Origin: Gammaproteobacteria bacterium
GTDB taxonomy: Bacteria > Pseudomonadota > Gammaproteobacteria > SZUA-229
DNA length: 8,155 bases
NCBI GenBank assembly: GCA_026998145.1
Contig: JALTRC010000522.1
Location: 1-8,155 of the forward strand
Direction of reading: 5' to 3'
How positions within the stretch are numbered: the first letter of the stretch is position 1; each line of letters begins with the position of its first letter. Under the pieces are notes generated by a model that did not search any database, had not been told where the DNA came from, and worked only from the letters and a program-made list of their open reading frames with translations. Positions 1-5,516 of the stretch are shown one piece after another. Position numbers and translations under genes: made by a program.

Positions 1-1
1 G

Positions 2-1912
2 CTGACCTTAAGCGGCCTGCGCCGCTGGGCCAATTTTGGCGCCCAGGCCTATCGCCGGGATTTTAACAATCTCACCTCATACTTTAATCTGGAGTCTGCC
101 GACAGCCGCGCCATGCTGGAAAAAGAACGCCGCGGCGTGCTGTTTGTGAAGGTGCAGCGCAAGATCAACTTTTATCTGCGTGCCCTATGGGGGCGGGATT
201 TTTTCCTGCGACCAACCGGTGCTGACTACACGGATTTCCGCCCCTATATTGAAGACCGCATTCTCTATATGTCTGATGCCCTGGATGATCTGGGGCCTAA
301 GGACAATGCCATTGCCGGGCTGGAAATTTACCGGGCCACGGCGGCTCATATGGCTGCCCACTTAATGTATAGCAGCAGCTCCGTATCGGCTGAACAGCTT
401 AGCCCGGCGCAAATGTTTTTTGTGGGACTGCTGGAAGATGCCCGGGTGGAGTACAAGGCAGTACAGGCATTTCCCGGCCTGAAAAAACTCTGGGTTTCCC
501 TGATGCAGCTGGAATACGAGGAGCCGGTGGAGCATGAAACTGTGCCAGTACTGGAAAAGCTGGCGCTGCAATTGCTGGATGGCCGCTTTACATCGGATGA
601 TGAGGCCTTAAATGCCTTTGCGGAAAAATTCCACGGCGAAATCGAGGCCAATCAGGACGACAATCATTTTTCCTGGATGATGGGCATAGAGCTGTACAAT
701 ATTTTTGCCGGCCGCAAGGCGGTGCCCAGTCTGCGTATTTTAGAGCGTTATCGCATACCCTACCGGGACGATAACCGCATTGTCTGGCATTTTGAAGACA
801 TCGACTGGAATAAGAGCTTTGAATACATGGCCGCTTCCCAGCGTCAGGTACGCCACAAGGTTAGCCCTCTGATGATGGCCCACGAAGTGGACTGTGAGCT
901 GGCCGGTGATGATGCTCAGGAAGTGTGGATATGCAGTGATCCCATGCGTCCTTATGAAGATGATCTGAGTGACGATCAGGCCACCTTCAATGATATGTGG
1001 GGTAAGGAACCCGTATCCGAGCCATTCCATTACCCGGAATGGGATTATCAGATTCAGCTGCACCGTCCGGACTGGGCCACGGTTTATGAGCGTCGTCAGC
1101 CTAAGGGTGACCCGCAGGAAATTGACGATATTCTCACCGAACACAAGCCCATTGCCCACCGTATCCGGCAGATTATCGACCTGCTGGCGCCGGCCGGTGT
1201 GCAGCGGCAGCGCGGGCTGGAAGATGGAGACGAGGTGGATATTAATGCCGCCGTCGATGCCATGATTGCCATCCGCATGGGGGAGCAGCCAAACCCCCGT
1301 ATCACCATGCGCAATGTGCTGAAAACCCGTGATCTGTCCATTGTTGTGCTGCTGGATTTATCAGAATCCACCAATGAAAAGCTGGGCAATTCCGAAAAAA
1401 CCGTATTGCAGCTAACCCGTGAAGCGGCCACTCTGGTGTCTGTGGCCATGGAGGGTATTGGCGACCCATTTGCCCTGCACGGCTTTGCCTCCGATGGCCG
1501 CCACGATGTGCAGTATTACCGCTTCAAGGACTTTAACCAGCATTTTGATGATGAGGCCAAATCCCGTCTGGCGGGCATGAAAGGGGGGCTGTCCACCCGC
1601 ATGGGCGCGGCGCTTCGCCATGCCGGTCATCATCTGTTAAAACAGCAGGAAAAGCGCAAGCTGATTTTGCTGGTCACCGATGGGGAGCCTGCGGATATCG
1701 ACGAGCAGGACCCACAGCATTTGCGTATGGATACCAAAAAGGCAGTGGAAGAACTCTACAGCAATGGGGTGTTGACCTACTGCCTGACACTGGATCCGTT
1801 GGCGGACAATTATGTCAAACGCATTTTCGGGGAAAACAACTACACGGTCATCGACCATGTGGACCGTTTGCCGGAGCAGCTGCCCCTGTTATTTGCCAGT
1901 CTCACAGGTTAA
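2..1912 (+). CDS. cbbO: CbbO/NorD-family VWA protein, probable RuBisCO activase subunit CbbO (5'-truncated)
   Basis: The frame is open from base 2 and runs into the window edge, so the gene starts upstream. An internal ATG at 113 is not taken as the start because the 37 preceding codons look like ordinary coding sequence (GLRRWANFGAQAYRRDF) continuous with the family's N-terminal region. About 636 residues are present. The C-terminal third, counted from the ATG at 113, is a von Willebrand factor A domain: a MIDAS-type DLSES at residues 415-419 (Asp415, Ser417, Ser419), then a GLSTRMG threonine segment and a VTDGEPAD aspartate segment. This is the CbbO/NorD architecture. CbbO pairs with the AAA+ ATPase CbbQ to release inhibitory sugar phosphates from RuBisCO, with the VWA part contacting RuBisCO; NorD is the counterpart for nitric oxide reductase. 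The aldolase two genes downstream favours CbbO. The stop is 3 bases before the next start, implying co-transcription. Family assignment is firm; CbbO rather than NorD is inferred from context. Confidence 0.8.
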   Translation: MTLSGLRRWANFGAQAYRRDFNNLTSYFNLESADSRAMLEKERRGVLFVKVQRKINFYLRALWGRDFFLRPTGADYTDFRPYIEDRILYMSDALDDLGPKDNAIAGLEIYRATAAHMAAHLMYSSSSVSAEQLSPAQMFFVGLLEDARVEYKAVQAFPGLKKLWVSLMQLEYEEPVEHETVPVLEKLALQLLDGRFTSDDEALNAFAEKFHGEIEANQDDNHFSWMMGIELYNIFAGRKAVPSLRILERYRIPYRDDNRIVWHFEDIDWNKSFEYMAASQRQVRHKVSPLMMAHEVDCELAGDDAQEVWICSDPMRPYEDDLSDDQATFNDMWGKEPVSEPFHYPEWDYQIQLHRPDWATVYERRQPKGDPQEIDDILTEHKPIAHRIRQIIDLLAPAGVQRQRGLEDGDEVDINAAVDAMIAIRMGEQPNPRITMRNVLKTRDLSIVVLLDLSESTNEKLGNSEKTVLQLTREAATLVSVAMEGIGDPFALHGFASDGRHDVQYYRFKDFNQHFDDEAKSRLAGMKGGLSTRMGAALRHAGHHLLKQQEKRKLILLVTDGEPADIDEQDPQHLRMDTKKAVEELYSNGVLTYCLTLDPLADNYVKRIFGENNYTVIDHVDRLPEQLPLLFASLTG

Positions 1913-1915
1913 GCC

Positions 1916-2278
1916 GTGAGCCGCATTCACGATATGCCGGTATATGCATCCCGTGATGATGAACTTGATGCGGCATTGTATAACCTGTGGCGGCGTGCCA
2001 GATTGCATTTGCCCATGCCGATGCGAATCGACCTGCCGCCTGCAAAGCAGATGGTGCTGATTGTGGACCGGGATCACTGGGAAGTGGTGGATCAGAATCA
2101 GAATGATCTGCCCATGCTGGCCTGGGTGGATTTTCAGGACGCCGGGCGCAACAGCCTGCATACGCCGGTACCCTGTACCCTGAATTTTTATCATTACATG
2201 GCCAGTCGCTTGCGGGGCAAGGCGCTGGAGCGGCTGGCTGAAGAACTGGAACATCGTCTGAAAGGCACCGCAGACTGA
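1916..2278 (+). CDS. Conserved-looking small protein of unknown function between cbbO and the aldolase
   Basis: A 120-residue protein with a GTG start 3 bases after the cbbO stop, which suggests translational coupling. An in-frame ATG at 1934 (residue 7) is an alternative start. No signal peptide or membrane segment is visible, so it is probably cytoplasmic. I do not recognise a named domain. Visible features are an N-terminal DDELDAALYNLWRRARLHLP helix-like stretch, a central hydrophobic strand (QMVLIVDRD) followed by HWEVVDQ, a single cysteine in VPCTLNFYHYMA, and a charged helical C-terminus (ALERLAEELEHRL). The position inside a probable cbb operon suggests a role linked to CbbQO or to Calvin-cycle regulation, but that is guilt by association only. 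It is judged a real gene because of its tight spacing, codon pattern like its neighbours, and clean fit between two recognisable genes. Confidence 0.75.
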   Translation: MSRIHDMPVYASRDDELDAALYNLWRRARLHLPMPMRIDLPPAKQMVLIVDRDHWEVVDQNQNDLPMLAWVDFQDAGRNSLHTPVPCTLNFYHYMASRLRGKALERLAEELEHRLKGTAD

Positions 2279-2317
2279 TACTGAATAAAACCTGTGCCCT
2301 TGAGATAGGAAAACACT

Positions 2318-3538
2318 ATGCCACTTGTTGATATGAAAGATATGTTGAGTCATGCCTATGACCACAATTATGCAGTGGGTGCCTTTGAGGTTATCAGCCT
2401 GGATTTTCTGGAAGGCATAGTGCAGGCGGCAGAGCAGGCTCGTGCGCCGGTGATTTTAAGTCTGGCGGAATCTCATTTTGAATGTTTTGATTTTGACCTG
2501 CTGATGCCCGCAGTAGAAGCGGCTGCGCGTCGTGCTCAGGTGCCGGTGGCGCTGCATTTTGATCATGGCACCTCTCTGGAATCGGCGATCAAGGGCATCA
2601 ATGGGGGCTGTAATGGCGTACTGGTGGACGCATCCCAGGAGGACTTTATTGAAAACACCCGTATCACCCGTGAAGTGGTGGAAATGGCGCGAGCCTGCGG
2701 GGTAAGTGTGGAAGGTGAGCTGGGTTATATTCCCGGTGTGGAAGGAGAAGGGGCGGAAGATTATCCGGGTGAGCTGGCCTACACCTCGCTGGCGGAGGCC
2801 AAGGCCTATGTGGAACGCACCGGTGTGGATTTTCTGGCTATCTCCATTGGCACAGTGCATGGACACATGAAAGGCAAGCCGCGGCTGGATTATCAACGCC
2901 TGAAACAGATCAATGAAGCCCTGAAAATGCCACTGGTATTACACGGGGGCAGCGGCCTGTCGGATGATCAGTACCGCCGCCTGATTGCCGGTGGCATTAC
3001 CAAAATCAACTACTACACCGGCCTGTCGGATGCGGCAGGCAAGTATTTGAAAGACAGCCGCCGGCAGGATATGTCTTATGCCCGCTTAAAGAAAAATATT
3101 CGTCAGATCATTGCCGATGAAGCTGAGCGTTGCATGCACCTGTGGGGCGCGGCCGGTCGCGCCGCCGAAGTATTAACCCGCTGCCGGCCCTGGGCGCCGG
3201 TAGAACATTTGCTGATTTGTAATGCGGAAGGTGACAGTCAGTCCATCGGTATTATGATGGCCGAAGCCCGTCAGTTACTGGCCAGGATACCCGGCGTGCG
3301 TGATGTGTTTACCGGCGAGGCCATGCAAAAAGATGCCAGGTACCAGTACACCTGTGTGCTGCGCTTCTGTCATCCCAGCCTGGTGGACACTTACCAGCAG
3401 CACCCGGTGTACCGGGACTTTGTCAATAAACTGCTGCGCCCGGCGGCAGGCTCCTGTGTGAATATCGATTTTAAAACCTTTGAACCGCCGGTGAGCACGG
3501 CTTACCAGGCGCCGGTACTGAAGCAGGTTGGGAATTAA
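2318..3538 (+). CDS. cbbA: Class II fructose-bisphosphate aldolase fused to a C-terminal Dabb-like domain
   Basis: A 406-residue zinc-dependent aldolase that interconverts fructose 1,6-bisphosphate with dihydroxyacetone phosphate and glyceraldehyde 3-phosphate. In the Calvin cycle this family also makes sedoheptulose bisphosphate. Residues 1 to about 245 are the TIM-barrel aldolase: LHFDHG at 79-84 gives the likely catalytic Asp82 and zinc ligand His83, VEGELG lies at 131-136, the other zinc ligands are probably His181 (TVHG) and His209 (LHGGSG), and the phosphate-binding loop includes TKINYYTG (228-235). Residues of about 294-386 resemble a stress-responsive A/B-barrel (Dabb) domain, with IPGVRDVF, then YQQHPVYRDFV and a terminal NIDFK. 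GatY/KbaY-type enzymes are usually about 285 residues, so the tail is an extra module. The start has a good ribosome binding site (TAGGA at 2306-2310, 7 bases before ATG). It lies 39 bases after the upstream gene, probably in one operon. The aldolase call is firm; the symbol rests on context. Confidence 0.9.
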   Translation: MPLVDMKDMLSHAYDHNYAVGAFEVISLDFLEGIVQAAEQARAPVILSLAESHFECFDFDLLMPAVEAAARRAQVPVALHFDHGTSLESAIKGINGGCNGVLVDASQEDFIENTRITREVVEMARACGVSVEGELGYIPGVEGEGAEDYPGELAYTSLAEAKAYVERTGVDFLAISIGTVHGHMKGKPRLDYQRLKQINEALKMPLVLHGGSGLSDDQYRRLIAGGITKINYYTGLSDAAGKYLKDSRRQDMSYARLKKNIRQIIADEAERCMHLWGAAGRAAEVLTRCRPWAPVEHLLICNAEGDSQSIGIMMAEARQLLARIPGVRDVFTGEAMQKDARYQYTCVLRFCHPSLVDTYQQHPVYRDFVNKLLRPAAGSCVNIDFKTFEPPVSTAYQAPVLKQVGN

Positions 3539-3550
3539 CTCAGATAGGAG

Positions 3551-3734
3551 TTTGTTTTTTGACGCGAAGGCGCAAAGAACGCAAAGATTTATTTGATAAA
3601 GGATAATTGTTTTATTCGGGTGGTTAGCGTTAATTAACTACCCCGGATGCTCTTTCGGCGGTAGCAATATAAAATATACTCCGCGCTCTTTGCGCCTTTG
3701 CGTCAAACATGTCTCTGTGGCTCTGTGTCAAAAT
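3551..3734. repeat. MITE-like intergenic repeat, copy 1, with terminal inverted repeats
   Basis: This 184-bp element recurs as a direct copy at 3835-4021, and the run 3567-3641 is identical for 75 bases. It carries terminal inverted repeats of 21 bases: left arm 3558-3578 (TTTGACGCGAAGGCGCAAAG...) and right arm 3687-3707, with one mismatch. The core has a 10-bp palindrome GTTAATTAAC at 3629-3638. No coding capacity is credible. It lies between convergent genes and could also act as a weak transcription barrier. The arm motif resembles a class of GACGCAAAGGCGCAAAG repeats that I recall as common between genes in many bacteria, but I cannot name the family. Confidence 0.85.
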
Positions 3735-3741
3735 AAACCCA

Positions 3742-3821
3742 GTCGGGTTACGCTGCGCTAACACCGACCTACGGGTATATATAATGTAGGTCGGCTTAGG
3801 CGCTTTTTGCCGTAAGCCGAC
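3742..3821. repeat. Head-to-head pair of GTAG-type REP palindromes (REPIN/BIME-like)
   Basis: Two imperfect palindromes lie in opposite orientation. The right unit (3786-3821) begins with GTAGGTCGG and ends with CCGAC, with an inner stem GGCTTA.../...TAAGCC. The left unit (3742-3772) is the inverted form, starting GTCGGGTTA and ending CCGACCTAC. Their inner ends form a perfect 9-bp inverted repeat (3764-3772 with 3786-3794) around a 13-base AT-rich spacer. A 5' GTAG tetranucleotide followed by an imperfect palindrome is the hallmark of REP elements mobilised by RAYT (TnpA-REP) transposases. No RAYT gene is in this window. Such pairs can stabilise mRNA or bind gyrase or IHF in enterobacteria; no role here can be read from sequence. 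Confidence 0.75.
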
Positions 3822-3834
3822 AAATTCATATTCA

Positions 3835-4021
3835 TTTGTTTTTTTGACGCAAAGGCGCAAAGAACGCAAAGATTTATTTGATAAAGGATAATTGTTTTAT
3901 TCGGGTGGTTAGCGTTAATTAACTACTCCGGATGCTCTCTCGGCAGTAGCAATACAAAAAACACACTCCGCGCCCTTTGCGCCTTCGCGTCAAACATGCC
4001 TCTGCAGCTATGTATCAAAAT
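3835..4021. repeat. MITE-like intergenic repeat, copy 2, with terminal inverted repeats
   Basis: The second copy of the element at 3551-3734, in the same orientation and 187 bp long. It differs by one extra T in the left poly-T, two extra bases in the A-rich stretch near 3953-3965, and scattered substitutions, mostly in the right half. The terminal inverted repeats are at 3843-3863 and 3974-3994 with two mismatches, and the core palindrome GTTAATTAAC is at 3914-3923. It ends 3 bases before the stop of the minus-strand phosphatase gene, so its hairpin arms may form that transcript's 3' end. Confidence 0.85.
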
Positions 4022-4024
4022 GGC

Positions 4025-4504
4025 CTATAAATGCTTTTCCCGAATATCCTCAAGCAAGCCCTCAGCCGCCTGTTCCACCAGATTCAATACATGCTCGAAG
4101 CCCTGATCGCCACCGTAATAGGGGTCAGGTACTTCTTCTGTGCCTGTCTGTGGTGCAAACTCCAGAAACAGGTGCAGCCGGTGTTCTTCACCTGCCGGGC
4201 ATAAATCCGACAGATCCGCATAATTGCTGCGGTCCATGGCCAGAATATAATCAAACTCGTAAAAATCATCAGCTCGCACCTGCCGAGCCCGCTGGCTGGT
4301 GAGGTCAATATTGCGCTGTCGGGCAGCAGCGGTTGCGCGGGGGTCGGGGGGATTGCCCACATGGTAGGCATGGGTGCCGGCAGAATCGATATGAATATTG
4401 CCAGCCAGATCTGCCTGATTAACCAGATGGGTAAAAACCCCTTCGGCGGTGGGTGAACGGCAAATATTGCCCATGCAGACAAAAAGAACTTTTACGGCTT
4501 TCAT
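4025..4504 (-). CDS. Low-molecular-weight protein tyrosine phosphatase
   Basis: A 159-residue cytoplasmic phosphatase of the LMW-PTP family, full length for the family (about 150-165 residues). The N-terminal P-loop VCMGNICRSPTAEG at residues 9-22 contains the CX5R(S) signature, with nucleophile Cys10 and phosphate-binding Arg16. The second cysteine of the loop (Cys15) is also present. The general-acid loop is VPDPYYGG, with Asp127 and the paired tyrosines Tyr129 and Tyr130. DSAGTHAYHVGNPPDPRA (40-57) and ILAMDRSN (87-94) are further family segments. Members dephosphorylate protein tyrosines, often those of bacterial tyrosine kinases in polysaccharide export, but some act on arsenate or small molecules; no kinase or capsule gene is nearby to settle this. 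The start is chosen because it places the P-loop at the usual distance from the N-terminus; the ribosome binding site is weak. It is transcribed alone, divergent from the exported-protein gene. Confidence 0.95.
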   Translation of the reverse strand: MKAVKVLFVCMGNICRSPTAEGVFTHLVNQADLAGNIHIDSAGTHAYHVGNPPDPRATAAARQRNIDLTSQRARQVRADDFYEFDYILAMDRSNYADLSDLCPAGEEHRLHLFLEFAPQTGTEEVPDPYYGGDQGFEHVLNLVEQAAEGLLEDIREKHL

Positions 4505-4617
4505 AAATTATTGTGTTGGTTGCTGAATGAGGCGCATATCTAAGCAACTTAAGGATGTGGAGTCAAATTTATGGGCTCTGGTTGCTCGTTTGGGCGTTGC
4601 ATGGTGGACATATCGTC

Positions 4618-4657
4618 ACCTCCCTTTTATGCTTGGAAAAACCATAAAAGGGAGATG
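4618..4657 (+). promoter_or_regulatory. Hairpin sequestering the ribosome binding site of the exported-protein gene
   Basis: CTCCCTTTTATG (4620-4631) and CATAAAAGGGAG (4643-4654) form a perfect 12-bp inverted repeat with an 11-base loop. Beyond one mismatch, A4618 and C4617 can pair with T4656 and G4657. The 3' arm contains GGGAG (4650-4654), the likely Shine-Dalgarno sequence 7 bases before the ATG at 4662. The 5' arm contains CACCTCC, which resembles the anti-Shine-Dalgarno end of 16S rRNA. In RNA this would hide the ribosome binding site. There is no downstream T-run, so it is not a typical terminator. A regulatory role is inferred; the inverted repeat is directly visible. Confidence 0.6.
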
Positions 4658-4661
4658 GAAA

Positions 4662-5306
4662 ATGATAAAACTGTTCTTGTTACTGAGTGGATTCTTAATT
4701 GTATCTTTGCCCCTGCTGGCAGAAACTGAAGATGAAGAAATGGCGCGTATGCAGCGGGAATTGAATCGCCGTTTATTTGCCCCGGAAGACAAGCCCGCTC
4801 CTCCAGCACCCGCACCGGCACCGGCAGCAGCCAAAGTTGAAAGCGAGCCGGAAGCGGATAATGAATTACCGGAAAGTGTTTTTACTAATTACCGTCTGGC
4901 TGGCGTTTCTCTGACCATGGGCAAGTCAGAGGTAATGAAAAAACTGGAAGCAGAAGGTTACAGCTGTAATATGCCACAGATGGGCGGCATGAAAATGTTC
5001 AAGGCCATGGGACGTTCGATGTGTATGTATGCGTCCATGGAAGCACCGAAGATGGTGATGTTCTCTATTAAAAATGGCAGCCTGCGAGACTTCGAATTAT
5101 ATGAAACTTATAAAAGCGGTTTTCCGGAAGAAATTTTCAAACGCTCCAAAAAAACCTTTATGAAAAAATATGGCAATCAGGCCAGATGCAAGAATCAGCG
5201 TAAAGGTGAAACCTGTGAAGTATTCGGGCAGCGTTATCGAATTGTGCTGCGCTCGGAGGTGGATGATAACGAAGCCAAAATTATTCGCAGTATGCACCGA
5301 CTCTAA
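4662..5306 (+). CDS. Exported methionine-rich protein of unknown function
   Basis: A 214-residue protein that I cannot assign to a named family. The ATG at 4662 is preferred over the in-frame ATG at 4527: it has a good GGGAG ribosome binding site 7 bases upstream and puts a signal peptide at the N-terminus (MIKLFLLLSGFLIVSLPLLA, likely cleavage after Ala20), whereas the longer form would bury that segment behind 45 unrelated residues. The mature protein has an acidic start, a Pro/Ala-rich linker (about 45-57), and a folded domain of about 74-214. That domain opens with YRLAGVSLTMGKSEVMKKLEAEGY, reminiscent of small periplasmic domains starting 'GV.LGMS..EV...L...GY'. Residues 104-133 hold ten methionines. 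Four cysteines (102, 121, 176, 185) could make two disulfides, consistent with the periplasm. It appears to be transcribed alone, behind a hairpin that covers its ribosome binding site. Confidence 0.8.
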   Translation: MIKLFLLLSGFLIVSLPLLAETEDEEMARMQRELNRRLFAPEDKPAPPAPAPAPAAAKVESEPEADNELPESVFTNYRLAGVSLTMGKSEVMKKLEAEGYSCNMPQMGGMKMFKAMGRSMCMYASMEAPKMVMFSIKNGSLRDFELYETYKSGFPEEIFKRSKKTFMKKYGNQARCKNQRKGETCEVFGQRYRIVLRSEVDDNEAKIIRSMHRL

Positions 5307-5349
5307 CCCGCGTTTTATCTCCAGCTTCCCTGGCGTTATTAGCGGCTAA

Positions 5350-5376
5350 CTGGGTACCCGCTTTCGCGGCTATGAC
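5350..5376. repeat. Degenerate copy of a small CCCGCtttCGCGG palindromic repeat (possible)
   Basis: CTGGGTACCCGCTTTCGCGG followed by CTATGAC resembles the palindromic repeat of the form CTGGATNCCCGCTTTCGCGGGNATGAC that I recall from many proteobacterial intergenic regions. Here the right half is eroded, leaving only a CCGC-TTTC-GCGG stem. A run of six T follows at about 5377-5382, so it may double as a weak terminator for the upstream gene. The resemblance is from memory and only one copy is visible in this window. Confidence 0.3.
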
Positions 5377-5407
5377 TTTTTTCGGGTTTATTCTGCCCCT
5401 GCGAAGC

Positions 5408-5488
5408 TGAGGGCGGAAATCCAGTGCAACATCTCATCACCAAAAATGAAAACAATTTAAGCGGAATTTTGATAAGATTCCGCCCTCA
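5408..5488 (+). promoter_or_regulatory. cysS leader with two mutually exclusive inverted-repeat pairings
   Basis: TGAGGGCGGAA (5408-5418) is a perfect reverse complement of TTCCGCCCTCA (5478-5488). A closer segment, GCGGAAT (5461-5467), is a perfect reverse complement of ATTCCGC (5477-5483) with a 9-base loop. Both need the same right-hand bases, so only one can form at a time. The region lies 29 bases upstream of the chosen cysS start. It does not match a T-box or any riboswitch I recognise, and no T-run follows. A regulatory role is inferred only. Confidence 0.35.
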
Positions 5489-5516
5489 ATTTCATCTAAT
5501 AAGCATCAGCAAAGCC

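Noticed and set aside
113..115. ATG as the true start of the CbbO/NorD-family gene
   Set aside because: The frame stays open upstream to the window edge with protein-like, family-consistent sequence, and CbbO proteins are longer than 599 residues.
740..1159. Minus-strand open frame of 139 codons inside cbbO
   Set aside because: It lies entirely antisense to a clearly conserved coding region, has no ribosome binding site or recognisable motif, and mirrors the codon bias of the sense gene.
1889..2365. Minus-strand open frame of 158 codons spanning the small gene and the aldolase start
   Set aside because: Antisense to two plus-strand genes with better start signals and gene context; the predicted protein is compositionally odd (rich in His and Gln) and shows no domain.
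2456..2896. Minus-strand open frame of 146 codons inside the aldolase gene
   Set aside because: It covers the catalytic core of the aldolase in antisense; a shadow of that gene.
3630..3869. Minus-strand open frame of 79 codons in the repeat region
   Set aside because: It runs through both repeat elements and the REP pair, so its reading frame is a by-product of repeat sequence; no start signal or conserved feature.
3551..4021. Possible CRISPR array
   Set aside because: There are only two long copies with terminal inverted repeats and a single 100-bp spacer that itself contains REP palindromes; no short regular repeat-spacer pattern and no cas genes.
4527..4661. 45-residue N-terminal extension of the exported methionine-rich protein
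   Set aside because: It would bury a typical signal peptide inside the protein, it has no good ribosome binding site, and the downstream ATG has one.
5424..5516. 31-residue N-terminal extension of cysteinyl-tRNA synthetase from a GTG codon
   Set aside because: The extra residues have no counterpart in the family, and the ATG at 5517 gives exactly the usual N-terminus and length.
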